In this document: one piece after another, positions 22,441 to 34,706 of the stretch | Position numbering within the stretch: the first letter of the stretch is position 1 | Layout: every line of letters starts with the position of its first letter | Assembly (NCBI GenBank): GCA_007570785.1 | Contig: ML660774.1 | Coordinates: 5,325,433 to 5,389,432 of the forward strand | Direction of reading: 5' to 3' | Source of the DNA: Antilocapra americana | Lineage: Eukaryota; Chordata; Mammalia; Artiodactyla; Antilocapridae | Length of the DNA stretch: 64,000 nt | Translations under genes and position numbers: made by a program | The notes under the pieces: generated by a model | Seen by the model: only the letters and a program-made list of their open reading frames with translations | What the model was told of the DNA's origin: nothing | Databases searched by the model: none

Positions 22441-24220
22441 CATCAATAAATGTCCTGCAGATTAACTGAAGCACACTCTATCATGGAGCTCCATGCTTTG
22501 TACATCCTCTTTCCATACTTAGTGATAGCAGTTATGGTTATTTTTGGTCTCGGGATGTATTAGCATTTAAGTTTTGAAACAGACCCTGAGAATGGGTCTT
22601 ACTTGGATTTGGCATGGAGATAGGGGCTAATAAACATGCGAAAGCTCAGTGTGCTGGGGAGATGAGGTGTGGCTTCGTCTCTGGATGCTGGAATGTGAGC
22701 CGCAGGCTGTCAGCAGTTTGCTTTCAAGACAGAGTGATCATGAAGTCCACAGAGGACCACAGGCAGAACATCCAAGCTTCACTGAGCGAACCTGCCCCCA
22801 TGACTGGTCCCTGCACTTTTCGAAGGTGAATTATGTGGTAACCAGGGAGCTGGGGCTATGGTATGTGGACAGTTAGAACTCGGGATGGAACCATAGCAAG
22901 TCACAGAAGAGTGGAGTGCACACCATGTAGAGGTTAACACAGGGTGTTGTAAGGCCCAGGGAAGGAATCCTGGGATGGTCCTTTGAAAGGAAGATTGTCC
23001 TTCTACAAAGAGGGAACATGGATAATCATTGGATTTAAAAGGATGAACTAAGGAGGTGTGAGATGTTTTTCCAGAGTCAATGAAGAGCTACTTGTGCCTC
23101 AAGGAAAAAGCTCTAGGGGTCAGGAAAGAGAATGGCTTTCTTGCCTCGACATCCATGCCTCTGACAAATGGGTGGACTGTCTGGAGTGAAGGTTGGAGCA
23201 CAGTGTCTCACAGGGCACAGAATTTGCTAGGTTGCAGCGGTGGTGACTTCTAATCCACCATCACAGACCTAAAACAGCTCAGCTTAGTAACAGGCACCAT
23301 TTAACAGAGACCTTGAAATATCTTCCAGGGAAGGGACTTTCAGGAAAAATAGACCAAGGACAATTATGCTGAGTATTCTGTAATGCACTAGAACCTTTAT
23401 AACTTACTCTTGTTGGTGGGGTTTGCTGTTTCATCCCATTCCTTGTTGATGAGTACAGTCCTTACATGAAGAAAGACATGTACCTATTTTCAGAGACAAC
23501 AAAGACAAAACCTGGGTAGAACGTCTTACTCCATAACTAGGCCAAGAGATGGAAAATTGGAAAAGTGGAGAAGGTGGAAACCTAGAAAGGAAAAGATAAG
23601 AATAAGACCAAGATTCTGGGAGAGTTGGCTAAGGATGAAAGGAGTACAAATAGACCCAGCCCTTGAAGGCGTCGTGAGTCCAAGGGCAGATCTATTTTAT
23701 TCTTGATTGCCTCAATCTCGGCACCAACGTTGAACAAGGAAATGACTAGTGCAATTTAATGCGTTTCTATTTCAACAGTGCCCAAACAGGCTCTTTTAAC
23801 TCGGTTCATCAAGAACAAAAATATTAGTTGAGGAAAACAAAAGTAACATGAAAACGACTGGAATCAAGCCCCCGATTCCGAGCAAACTTAGACATAAATG
23901 TGTGAGTAACTGCATTATGGAAAAATGCAGCTGTGGATCTTGAGAACGGTCAAGCCCTATTTGGTGGCTCAAGGGTGGACCCGCTGAGTCTTTAGCCTTC
24001 TCTCTTGAGCAGAGCCCCAGTCTGCCCTGATTCTGTGCTAGTCTCTACTGCAGTGACGGGATCCAGGCTGTGGTCATAATGTATCTCAGCAAGTTACTAG
24101 CATCTTCCTGCAGTTATCTCATGATAGTTTAAAGCTTTCTGTCTGAACTCATCCTTTCAACCATAATTCTTGCTACTGCTGTTCTTTTCTATCAATCTTT
24201 GAGTTTGTAAATTTGAGTAT
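22441..24220. other. SINE-free intergenic DNA
   Basis: No gene, young transposon or RNA gene recognised. Short open frames such as 22614-22829 and 22649-22876 overlap each other in different frames and lack support. Confidence 0.45.
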
Positions 24221-24236
24221 TGCACTAGAGGGCTCA
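24221..24236 (+). promoter_or_regulatory. CTCF-like motif (candidate)
   Basis: GCACTAGAGGGCTC at 24222-24235 matches the CTCF core CCACYAGRGGGC at all but the first position of the core. It lies outside any recognised SINE, in a long SINE-free stretch. Occupancy cannot be judged from sequence. Confidence 0.35.
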
Positions 24237-25378
24237 AGTGGTAGACCCTTTTTTCTATGGAATAGGAACATAATTACATAATGACTTTTTCTATGTAATA
24301 GGGGCATAATGACTTTTTCTTTAAACTTCTCCACTTCGCATCTGATGAGCTTGATTTCACTCCTGCGGCCTCGCAGGGCAGGCAGTGTAGTCCTTCTTGT
24401 CTGGTTAGCCCTCTGGTTTCTCAGAGCAGCCCTTTCTTGGTCTGAGAGGGTAGGTCTGCCTTGTCCTGAGGCCCTGGAGGCCCACCCAGAGTCATGTGAC
24501 CACAGCATCCTGTCCACAGCTTTCAAGGCCTGAGGCCCTTCCCTGATCGCAGGGATCATCACTGTGGGCCACAATCAGAACCCTTCCTGAAGGTGTCCCT
24601 GATCCCTCCAGTTCATGCTCTCAGCACCTGATCTTTGAGTGAATAGCAGTGGTTTCTGTGAAACTAGCTACTCATAAATCTAGCTTCAGTCTAACTTTTT
24701 TCCTTTGTGCGTGTGTGTGCAGTTTTTTTTAATTTTTCTTTTTTCAATTTTGTTGTCCTTTCAAAATATCCCTTGTTTCATGGCTTCAGGGCAAAGAAAA
24801 AAATATCATGCATCCAGACCACTCCTGTGGACAGAAAGTTCTTTTTTAGCACTTTGAACTCTATTTTTTCTTGTTATACTAGCCCTGAGGTTTGAAGCTT
24901 TCGAAATGTTCTTTAAAGGAAAGCATATTAAGGAGAAGGGGAATATCCCAGTACTCTGGAAGAATAAGTGGAGAAGCAAAAAGAGATCTTCTAACTTTGA
25001 GAAAATCACTTTACTTTCAACACTGCACTTAGGTTTTCTTATGAATAAAATGAGGATGGACCTGTTGTTTAAGACCCATCGCAGCTCTAAAATCTTTAAC
25101 TCAAAGTTTACAAGGTCAGACTTGGACAACTGAGTTTTTAAGATTAGAGATTTCCATTCACATCCCTTGCTATTGATTTCTCTCCTGGTGACTCCGTAAC
25201 AACAAGCCAGGTCCTAGTGTCTCCAAGATGAGCGTGAGTGATGAAGGCAGCCTTGTCACTGCTAATTGGTGTCTTCTACAGATACATTATCTAGTTATCA
25301 GGTGTCTTTTCACTAGGTGACAACACAGCATCAAGAATATTCATTAATGAACACAGAGAATGTGTCCTTATACTCCTG

Positions 25379-25381
<3 letters not shown>
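24237..25381. other. Unassigned intergenic DNA with a short imperfect repeat
   Basis: CTTTTTCTATG-like segments recur at about 24248, 24284 and 24312, with ATAATGA between them. The 133-codon minus-strand frame at 24173-24574 crosses this repeat and has no recognisable domain. No gene is supported. Confidence 0.45.

Positions 25382-25428
<47 letters not shown>
25382..25428. repeat. (TA)n microsatellite
   Basis: About 23 uninterrupted TA dinucleotides. A perfect alternating TA tract of this length is self-complementary and is usually length-polymorphic. Confidence 0.97.
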
Positions 25429-25430
<2 letters not shown>

Positions 25431-27994
25431 AGGAACTCTCAAGCTTTAGAGGCACAGGAGCAGATTTCAGACACATAGCATTGTGGTAAGATTTCTGTCT
25501 TGGTCTTCTTCTGTGAGGTGAAATTTCTTTGTTTACTTGGGCAGGAAGGCATCCATCGCTCCTTCTTTGTAGTTCAGAGGCTTCCCGTTCTGTTGCAGGC
25601 ACACATCACAGTGGTGCACACTCAGAGAGAACAGCTGAGCTGTGCTCAGGTGGACTGGGGGGTAACTCGCACTGTCCTGAGCTCCAGCTAGCTTGAGACT
25701 CACCGCTCTGTGGGGCAGGTTGTGTAAAGAAGTTTCTAATAATGTTGATGATGACTTCAACACCCACGTCTCTTTGCTTTCTATTGTTGCCTTGCATTTC
25801 AGAAAATACGCCGTGCAGAGCAGCTTGATGGAATTTCATTGAGACTTCCTTGACATTACGCCAACAGCATTTTTATTTCAGCTTTAACCTACCTAGTCAC
25901 TTTTTTTTTTTCTTTTCAGTAAACAAATACAATGCCTTATGTTGAGGCGAGGATTTGGGAGGAGTTTCAGGAAAATCATTCTTCACATTTTAGAGGTTGT
26001 TTGTAATAACTTTGCTTACGCTATAAAAACGTTAATAGCTTTTGAAGAATAAAAACCTGGTAATAATTGCCCATCTATAAGCAGAGTCTTACGGCTTCAG
26101 CTGCAAACCATGTTCCCGAGTGGTGAAAGAGTAACATAATACCTTCTATTTATGCAGGGTTTATGAACTGAATTGCACAAGGGGCTTTGTATTTATGAAA
26201 ATGCATCTCACTTTGTATGCATCTTAACCATTTAATATTTGATTTGCCAAGAGGGCAAAATTTTGTTTTTAAAGTGCAGCAATATGACCTTAGACTATGT
26301 GAATACCATTAAGCGCATCTTCAAAGAGTTTTAAAAGATGACTTTGTAAGAAGACCAGACCTTAGCTATAGGTCCTCAGACACTTTAGGAATTCATGTAG
26401 ATTAATTTCCATTTCTCTTGCTGATACATAAGTCATAATCTGGGTAACAAAGAATTTCCTTAATGAATTGGTTGACTGTAGTACACAGAACACTGAAGAA
26501 TGTTTCCAGTTCTAAAATTTGAAAGGATGGTGTTTAAAGGCACTGTAGTTAGTTATCTCAACAGGTGGTAGCTAGTAATTGATGATTATATTTAAAGTAT
26601 GTGCATTCATTGTGGTTACTAGTAATATAGCATTTTTATCCACAGATCTCAAAGCATGTGTGAATAAATATGCATTATTTCCCTATTTTAAGTAGCCAGA
26701 GACACACTGAACGTTAATTGGATATAAGCAGACAGAGAAATTTTATGTCCCCTGCTTGCTTGGAGCTTCTAAAAAAAAAAAATTCTTCCCAGAAACTGGG
26801 ATAAAGAACACAATGTACCTTATCTCTAAATAACTGCTGTTCAGAGGCATGGTTCCAGCTCCAAGCACATCCCCATGGAGTGTACCCCATCCCCTGTGTA
26901 CATCCTCTGTCCAGCTCCTCAGTCCAGGTGGGCAAAGAGTTCCAGGTCAGAGGAAACCTCAGTCACCATCCTTCTGTACCCTGGGTGATCACATCCAGCC
27001 ATGCCGCAGGTGAACCAAGGACCAGGGGTGGGCTGTGTGTGACAACATTTGTTCCATCATTCATAGGACTTCCTTCTGAACCCCGAGTCACCTCTGGATT
27101 AGGAAACCATGGATTACAATACCCATTATGCCGCAAGCTCTTTTCTTTGCAACAGAACAGTGACCCAAACAGTCTCTTGCAGAAGGAGCCGGCATTCCAG
27201 GAAAGATGATTTGCGCTGAGCTCCATTCTACTTATAGCTTTAACACTTTTCTCTACACCCAGCCTCCGCTTTTGGGGGTGTCCCACCCTTTGTAACGAAG
27301 GCTTTTCTTTTCCATCCTGTTTTCAGCATATCCTTATCAGAAAGGGAAATATTTTTGAGCTTTATTTTCTGTCGTTTGTATTATTTTAATTTGTAAAATG
27401 TGTGTTATGCAAACACCAGCTAGATGAAAGATGGTTTCTCAGACTAGACATCCCTGCTCCGCCTCCTGTAATCTCATCACAGTGGCAAGTGATGCGAGGC
27501 AACTTCTCAGCCAAGGAGAGGGGGCTGTCCTGGCTTATGAGGCCCTGACCACCCAGTGTCTTTCCTGGACGAGACCCAGGGGTCCATCACAGTCATTGGC
27601 TGCATCTGCCAGACCCAGCGCTGTCTTGTGCTGGAGGAAGGGGAGAGGGACTTCTTATGTTACAGGGACCAAGAACCCCTGAATCTCTTCCTGTTTCCTT
27701 CTTATACTTCTTTTTCCCCAGAAGATCCCAGAAATGTCTTTCTGATTTCCATCCCCCAACCTCCATTTTCTTTCTTTGTTCTCAGTGTTGTTTCGCTCCC
27801 TGAATGTGTGTGTCTCCAGGCCATTGCCCTAAGAGAGGGCTGGACCTGTTCTGCTCACATCCTTACTGACCTGCAGGGTACTGACCTACAAAGCCAGACT
27901 GGATGCTCCACTGAGATGACCCCTGGGGGCAAAAGATAGACCACAAGAGGAAGTTCACGTGGGCCCCACAAGCTCTTTTCATATTCCTAACTAT
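25429..27994. other. SINE-free intergenic DNA
   Basis: No gene or ruminant SINE/LINE recognised. Open frames near 26880-27286 and 27431-27939 exist on both strands without coding features. A ZNF143/SBS-like motif is listed separately. Confidence 0.45.
27114..27131 (+). promoter_or_regulatory. ZNF143/Staf (SBS)-like motif, weak
   Basis: TTACAATACCCATTATGC resembles the SBS consensus CTACAATTCCCANNATGC with two differences, at the first base and in the AATTCCC core. There is no CpG island or transcript start beside it, so function is doubtful. Confidence 0.25.
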
Positions 27995-28160
27995 TGTTGT
28001 TTTTGTTGCTTAGTTGCTAAGTCATGTCCGACTCTTTCCGACCCCAGGAACTGTAGCCCCCCAGGCTCCTCTATCCATGGGATTCTCCAGCCAAGAATAC
28101 TGGAGTGGGTTGCCATTTCCTTCTCCAGGGGATCTTCCCGACCCCAGGATCAAATGCCTG
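27995..28160 (-). mobile_element. Bov-tA/Bov-A SINE (minus), tRNA head truncated
   Basis: AAGTCATGTCCGACTCTTTC, then CTCCTCTATCCATGGGATTC and AAGAATACTGGAGTGGGTTG give a minus-strand Bov-A body. The sequence breaks off after CTTCCCGACCCCAGGATC, so most of the tRNA-like head is missing. The 3' edge on the plus strand is preceded by a GTTGTTTTTGTTG tail. Confidence 0.9.
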
Positions 28161-29119
28161 TGATTAAATATGATTAGCTCAACTCTGTGACCTGCCTTCA
28201 TGATCTGCTTTCACTTGAGTACCTTCAACTCTGGACCTCCGTGTCCAGTTGCTCAGGTTTATGTTTCATGGGCAGCTGCTTGCAACCTTAAAGTGCAGAG
28301 AACTAGGGCCGAGCAGTGCAAGGACGTTCTGGCCAAAGGGTGGTGCCCAGGGCAGGAATGTTCCTGGCTCTCGCTCCGTGAGGACCTCTCAGCTGTCACA
28401 GGAGGGGCTCTTCTCCTAGAATAGCAGTGAGGTTGCCACCAGCCTTGTGTTCTTTGTACCCGGACTGCACTCCTGGGACAGCTGGTCTGATCACACATCA
28501 CCGACATTCCAAGCCCAGGATGCCCTGGGCCTCAGGGCACCAGCAGACTCTCGGAGAATTACTGAGAGATGCTCAGCCTCTCCCCACAGTTTCTAAAGAT
28601 CTGGGTGTGAGATGAATCTGCAAGAGAAAAAAAAAAAAAGTAACTGGAAAGCACCTTAGAGATTAAATTGGCCAGAGTCCTGCCTGGTTTGCATATTTCT
28701 TTTGCGTCTGTATCTGTGATATGCATTTAAAATCACTTTCCTTAACTTTCCACTAAGTCTTCTGGAGAATTCAAGATTTTCATTTCCCACACTACGGGCA
28801 TCTCTGGAGTTTTATTGTCATAGCTGTTCTTGTTGGTCTGAGGTCTTCCAGAAATTAATGGTAATTTACATGCAAATGTCCATTCCAGATGGGCTTCCTG
28901 ACTCTTCTGTCCTACTTATGTGGTTGAAAGAGCCTAAAATTCTACTTTCGTTCAGAACCCTAGATCTATCTTCTTAGCTGGCCGTAGTGTTGGTTCTAGG
29001 GAGAGAGACCCTCCTTCATTACAGGCTGAGAAAGTCAAGGAGGAAAGGAAAGGAAAGAAATTACCCTGGGACCTGCCGCCACCATTATCAGACCAGATAC
29101 GAATACTAACCAACAGCCT
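28161..29119. other. Intergenic DNA with an A13 run
   Basis: Bases 28200-28620 are moderately GC-rich and end just before an A13 run (28627-28639). A retrocopy is conceivable, but no poly(A) signal or flanking duplication was found. No gene is supported. Confidence 0.4.
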
Positions 29120-29269
29120 GGGGACTTCCTTGGAGGTCCAGTGGTTAAGACTCCACGCTTCAATTGCAGGGGGTATGGATTAAATCCCTATTTAGGGAAC
29201 TCAGATCCCACATGCCACTCAGAGCAGCCAAAAAAGAAGACAAAGAATAAGAATAAGCATAATAAATAG
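29120..29269 (+). mobile_element. CHR-type SINE
   Basis: GGGACTTCCTTGGAGGTCCA, then GTGGTTAAGACTCCACGC, TTAAATCCCTATTTAGGGAA and CTCAGATCCCACATGCC give the full CHR layout. It ends in a CCAAAAAAGAAG A-rich tail. Confidence 0.88.
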
Positions 29270-29339
29270 TCTGTTGTGTGCCTCTTCTTTTCGTCTAGTA
29301 AACTGCTGGTCAGACATTAATGTCTTGTATAAACAGAAT

Positions 29340-29552
29340 GGGCTTCCCAGGTGGTACTAGTAGTAAAGAACCTGCCTGCCAGTGCAGGAGATATAAGGCC
29401 TCAGCTTCAATCCCTGGGTCTGGAAGATCCCCTGGAGGAGGGCATAGCAACTCACTCCATTAGACTTGTCTGGGGAATCCCATGGACAGAGGAGCCTGGC
29501 AGGCTATAGTCCATAGGGTTGCAAAGAGTCAGACATAACTGAAGCGACTTAG
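29340..29552 (+). mobile_element. Bov-tA SINE (plus)
   Basis: GGGCTTCCCAGGTGGTACTA, then GAACCTGCCTGCCAGTGCAG, GATCCCCTGGAGGAGGGC and CCCATGGACAGAGGAGCC run through to GAAGCGACTTAG. It is near full length. Confidence 0.93.
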
Positions 29553-30874
29553 CCCCAAGGCACATGGGCAGTATACTTTCAGAAATGTACAAAAGTGGGG
29601 ATCGCCTTATGCCACGATTACAACTCCTATAGCTGGCTTAGCGACCCAAGGTGAGGCATCCTTACTTTTTTTTTTAAGGGAAACAGGATTTTATTTTATA
29701 CTGCACTTTTCTCAATGGTCTTAAGAAACTCAAAGAAATCTCCATTTACTAAGGTCAATTTTTATATTTCCATTTTATATTTTACATGTTTTCATGTGTT
29801 ATGTTGGGTTCATCTCATGAAAGCTGGGAAGGTAATTTCCTCCTGCTCCCATTGGCAGGATAGCAACATTACAATTGTTTCTCAATTATAGAAACTGTGC
29901 ATAGAATACTATTTAAGCACTATCTACCAAAACAAAATGGTTTATTATTTGGCATCTCTACTTTTACTGCTTGGCCAAAATAGGAGAAACTGGACCCCAA
30001 GCAGAAGCAAGGAAATCCTCTGATGCCTCTATAAGTTTTTTAGCAGGAGAAAATGTGAGCATCCTAGGGGGGGACCCACACCTGCACTCCACAGCGGCAG
30101 GGTTCTGCCCTGGCTGGCCCCAGGCTCCCCACTCACACCCCACTCTGCGTGCACTGGGACATCTTTGCTCTCGGGCAAGGGACTGAGATGTACGGGATGG
30201 TTTCAGTGGGAAATGCACACTGCGGGTTCTCACACGACTGCCTCAAAAACAAACTCCCAAAATACAACCATTTGTTAAGCTGTGGACTGCCTGTATTTAA
30301 CACTTTTTGGCAATGTGACACATTTTGGAAATTATATGCTTCTTATGGAAGAGGACATTCTGGAAACTGCTTAAAATTCACAAGATGTTGGATTCTCTCT
30401 CTAGCATAGATTTCATTTCTTCTTTGGCTCTGTATTGGACATAGAGACAGGTCACCATTGCAGGTTTTATTTTTTCCCCCAGAAATATTCCAGGAACACC
30501 ATCTTCCCCATTCCCCAAGGTGGCTTTGGGTAAATTCTTTGGCCAAAGGACAATATTCTAGGTGACAAGATACTTCCAATTTATTTTTCGCCCATGGAGC
30601 AAAGAATCTCTTTAAGAGGGACAGTCATCTTCCTCTTCAGGAAAAGCTGCAGGAACCAGTCACATGGTAGAAATCTTACATGAGGTCTGGGACAGGTAAG
30701 CACAGGCTTTTACTGCACATACTGGGGTTGTTTCATCTTGGTTCAGTTGCTCTTTACACTTTTCAACTCTTCCAGCTTCCCAGGCCTCTGATTTTGGTCG
30801 TCCCTGTTTCCCTTTTCATGTGGGAATCTCTACCGCAGGTGGTTGATTCCTCTGACTAGCCTGAGTTGTCACAG
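29553..30874. other. Unassigned intergenic DNA
   Basis: No gene or named repeat recognised. A GC-rich patch at 30060-30180 has overlapping open frames on both strands without coding features. Confidence 0.45.
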
Positions 30875-31083
30875 GAGCTTCCCAGGTGGCACTAGTGGTA
30901 AAAGAACCTGCTTCCCGATACAGGAGACTTATGAGGGTTCGATCCCTGGGTCAGGAAGATCCCCTGGAGGAGGGCATGGTAACCCACCCCACTATTCTTG
31001 CCTGGAGAATCCCATGGACAGAGGAGTTTGGCGGGCTACAGTCCTTAGGGCTGTAAAGAGTCGGACACGACTGAGCAACTTAC
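30875..31083 (+). mobile_element. Bov-tA SINE (plus)
   Basis: GAGCTTCCCAGGTGGCACTA, then GGTTCGATCCCTGGGTCAGG, CTTGCCTGGAGAATCCCATG and GAGTCGGACACGACTGAGC. It is near full length and only mildly diverged. Confidence 0.94.
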
Positions 31084-31444
31084 CATGAACGCACATCCCA
31101 GGGGAGCCCTGACTCGGTTTCCGACAAAGGCAGAAACGTCCAAGTTTACAGGGTAGGACTCCCTCTTTCTTCGTAGGACCTGCCCCTGCTTTTTGCACTA
31201 ACAGCCCTGGACTTCCCAATTCAGTCTCTCTCTGACTTCCATCTTAGATGTAAGAAGCCAGTCTCACCATCCGCAAAGGTCTGTCCGTCCACTCGGAGAG
31301 AGTGGCCCACCTCTGATGAGGGAACACCCTGAGAGCACAGTTGCCCCCTGACCTTCAGCACGACCCCTTCCCCTTGCCTTGGTGCCTGCAGTTATTTTCC
31401 TGAGAAGGAAATTTAGGAAGAAACTTCTCTCCTTCTTTCCACCA
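31084..31444. other. Unassigned intergenic DNA
   Basis: Nothing recognised. Confidence 0.45.
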
Positions 31445-31790
31445 CCAAACCTCCTGCCACATCCCATGCTCAGTGCTGGAGTCAGAAATATGAATCAGAC
31501 ATGGGCTATGTTCTCAAGAGCATGTGAATAAGAGAGATCGTCGTAGTAAAGTCTCCTAAGAGTACTGACAGGCTTACAAACCAAAGGCTCATGGGAACTG
31601 AATAGAAGAAGCTAGTTTGCAGGAAGATGGGAACAGGAAGGCTTCCTGGAGGAGATGAACTTAGGCTGTGCTGACTTCCAAAAGATGCATAAAAATCAGG
31701 CACAGGAAGGACATTCCTCTGAGCCCAAAGGTCATGATGAGCAAAGTGGAGAATCCATGAGGGCATTGGTGTGGAGAGTGATGAAGACAG
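31445..31790 (+). mobile_element. Ancient L1M/HAL1-like 3' UTR relic
   Basis: GAAGGCTTCCTGGAGGAGAT and AAAAATCAGGCACAGGAAGG, followed by ACATTCC, are landmarks of a mammal-wide repeat 3' region that I associate with old L1M/HAL1 elements. The family name is uncertain; the repeat nature is likely. Confidence 0.5.
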
Positions 31791-32429
31791 TTCAGCGGCT
31801 GATTCACAAAACCTCTCCTTGCTTGCCGCCTGCTTCTCCTCTTCAACTCCTTATTTCATGACCTCACTGGAGGCCAATGGCCCTCGTTTTATGAATATCC
31901 CCGGGGCAGGTACCACACTCCTTGGCACACAAACACCTGTGCTTATTATGACTCTAAAATGCCTCTGGGATATAGTCATAATTCAGGATTAAAAGCATAT
32001 GGGCATTTATAGGAGAAAAATAGTAAGAGGTTAAAAATGTTCTCCATGTCTGATCTCAAATATCTCAAAATGGATGTGGTTACGCATGGTTTTTATAAGG
32101 ATCTCGCAGCCAGAACCTGCCTCCCTCATGGTGGTTCTTGTGGGAGACTGTTACGTGTTAATCACCAATGTTCATGAGACAGGTCTGGTGATTTGGGCAA
32201 AGATGGAGATGCTGTGCTTTTTGCAGTTTCTAAAGAGAGAAAAAACTGGCTTCAGTGTGCCCCAGGGTTTGGGGTAAAAGTAACAAAGAGCAAACTTGCA
32301 GAGAGAGCGTGGCTGCCCTGAAACTAAGCAGGCATGTCGCCAGGAGCCGTCTCTCATGGGCAAACAGAAGGAATACTTCTTCCAGGGAGGGACACGAGTC
32401 CTAGCCCTGGAAAACGAGAATGAGGCTTA
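31791..32429. other. Unassigned intergenic DNA
   Basis: No gene or named repeat recognised. The overlapping open frames are short. Confidence 0.45.
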
Positions 32430-33200
32430 TCCGTGCTTCATTTAGTTGGCACTTGTTTATCGAGGTCCTAAGATGCCCTGGAGAAGGAAATGGCAACCCA
32501 CTCTACTATTCCATCCTGGGAAATCCCATGGACAGAGGAGCTTGGCAGGCTACAGACCACGAGGTCGCAAAAGAGTCAGACTGAGCAGCAAAACAGCAAC
32601 TACGTGCTGAGAGACAGAAGACAACAAGTTCACCGTGGTCCTGTCCTCATTAAACTTACAGTTTTGGAGGGAAGTCAAATATTGAATAAGTCAATGCAAG
32701 TCACATGAACGTTTCAGAAGGGAAGGTGCAGAACAGAGCAAAAAACGGTAACACTGAAAGTTAACCTGGTTTGGGGCTTCAAGGAAGACCTCAGTGCCTA
32801 GTACGGACACAAAGATGGAGCAAAATGGAAATAGGTTGGGAGAAAGGCAGAGAGAGACCATCAGGACCCCACCACCAGGAAGGGGGACATGTGGAAAGGG
32901 TTGCACATGGGCTGTGTCATGGACTGACCCTTCTAGAATAATTGTTGAATGAGCAAGCAAGCACTGCTATAGTCCCTAAGGAGAGAGCAGTGAATAGAAA
33001 CAATCTGGAAGAATCCCTCTCCTCCCAGAGCTTACCTATTAGGGGAACTTATCAGAAAGGCAAAGAGAAGCATCAATGGTTTGATAGAGGGAAGTGACAT
33101 GATCAAATTTGTATTTCCCTTGGATCATTGTATTAATAAATCTTGGAGCAGGATCATTTGTGAGTAGATGGAATGGAGAAAACAACAGCAGAATCCCTTT
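32430..33200 (+). mobile_element. Ancient L1M/HAL1-like relic interrupted by a SINE
   Basis: GGCACTTGTTTATCGAGGTC (before the SINE) and CCTCATTAAACTTACAGTTT, GAAGTGACATGATCAAATTT and GGATCATTGTATTAATAAAT (after it) follow the order of the same mammal-wide 3' region seen at 38560 and 63175. A Bov-A unit splits it at 32472-32600. Confidence 0.5.
32472..32600 (+). mobile_element. Bov-A unit (truncated SINE, plus)
   Basis: It begins abruptly at GATGCCCTGGAGAAGGAAAT, without the tRNA-like head, and continues through CCCATGGACAGAGGAGCTTG to GCAAAAGAGTCAGACTGAGC. Confidence 0.9.
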
Positions 33201-34504
33201 TAATCCAGCACTTTAGCCAACCTGTAAGCTTCCACATGTTATCTACTGCTTTCTCTGAGAACAAAAATTTACTGAGATTTTGTAGCTGTTGTTTAAAGAT
33301 GCCGAGCAAGTGATGTATGATGATCTAAAGCTTCCAAGCTTTACACCACGTAAGATGTCATATTTCTGAAGTTAACACTGCTGGAAGAGCAATGTTTAAG
33401 GAACGCTCCTGATGGACACTTGCCTGCAAATCTGCCTGCAGTTACTCTTCTTACTCCCAAATCAGTTCAGTTGATAAGGAATGACAAACTAGAATATGTT
33501 TGGTTAAATAGACCATCTGCCTATTCATAATATGGACATTAATTCTCATAAACAGTTACTTCAGCCATGTGAAATGCCTGATTGGCCTTCATGATATGGT
33601 TATTCATAGGCAGTTACTTCTCTTTCATGTGATTTTTTAATGGACTTTACAAACTTTTTTTTTTTCCCCGCAGCATAGCTCTTAAATCATTTTACATGAT
33701 ATTTATATGTAAAATGTTTATGTGTTAAATCACTTATCTGTGAAAATGGTTTAACAAGGTCAGTTTGGTATGAAGTGAGAAACCTTTTTGATGAAGTAAA
33801 GCATGGAGTCCAGAAGAGTTTGAAATGGTAACAGATGACCACAGGTCTCCAAACATGAAACCGTATAATTTTAATAGTTATCAATAAAGCAGTGGCCATG
33901 CCCAGAGACCTTGCTGAGAATTCTGGATATGACATTAAGCCCAGTAGCTTCTTATAGAATCCTTTAGCCAAAACTCAATCAGGATTTTTGGATTTTAGGA
34001 AGGTAGTATGGTAGATGTGTTGTCTCTTATGTAACACAGTTCACGAAGTCTAGGGCCATGTTGACAATTTCTTCCACAAAACTCATGAATATTCAAATGT
34101 AGTGATATAAATAAAGAGTACAAGGCAATGCAGATTGTTCTGCTATCAAATGAGTCTCCTCTATTCTGTCTTCAGAACTGTGCAGGGTGTAGAATATAGA
34201 TGAGAGACTGTGGACCTGTAATCAAATCCCAAAGGAGTTTTGGAGATTTCCCAAGTCCTACCTCTGGTATTCAGATGGAAAAATGGCAAATATGTCTGGA
34301 AATACTAGTTAACCACAATTAGAGCATACACGTTTCTTTTGTTTACTGTAACACTCTGGGTGACTTTCCTTTTAAATGAGTCGGGGAAATGAATTAATGA
34401 AGGAGGGAGTGAAGGAACAGTCCACAAGACCCCAAATTATAAACACCCATCTCTTCTTTCTTAGCTGCTTTATCCTCAAAATGAGAGTCTGGGGGCAAAT
34501 GTGT
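33201..34504. other. AT-rich intergenic DNA with a diverged duplication
   Basis: CAGTTACTT plus nearby TCATRRRC and CATGTGA motifs recur 58 bases apart (33553 and 33611), suggesting an old local duplication at about 33533-33650. No gene is seen. Confidence 0.45.
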
Positions 34505-34706
34505 GTGTCAGTCACTCAGTTGCGGCCGACTCTTTGTGAATCCATGGACTGTGGCCCCCAGGTTCCTCTGTCCATGAAATTCTGCAGGCAAGAATACTGG
34601 AATAGGTTGCCATTCCCTTCTCCATGGAATCTTCCCAACCCAGGGATTGAACCCGGGTCTCCTGAACTGCAGGCAGATTCTATACCTTCTGAGCCACTAG
34701 GGGTCA
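34505..34706 (-). mobile_element. Bov-tA SINE (minus)
   Basis: AGTCACTCAGTTGCGGCCGA, then CTCTGTCCATGAAATTCTGC, AACCCAGGGATTGAACCCGG and CTGAGCCACTAGGGGTCAG. The tRNA-like end reads GCCACTAGGGGTCA, close to a CTCF core. Confidence 0.93.

Noticed and set aside
24173..24574. 133-codon minus-strand open frame
   Set aside because: It crosses a short imperfect tandem repeat, has an opposing open frame in the same interval and has no domain.
28200..28639. Processed pseudogene ending in A13
   Set aside because: There is no AATAAA in the usual place, no flanking duplication and no recognisable parent gene.
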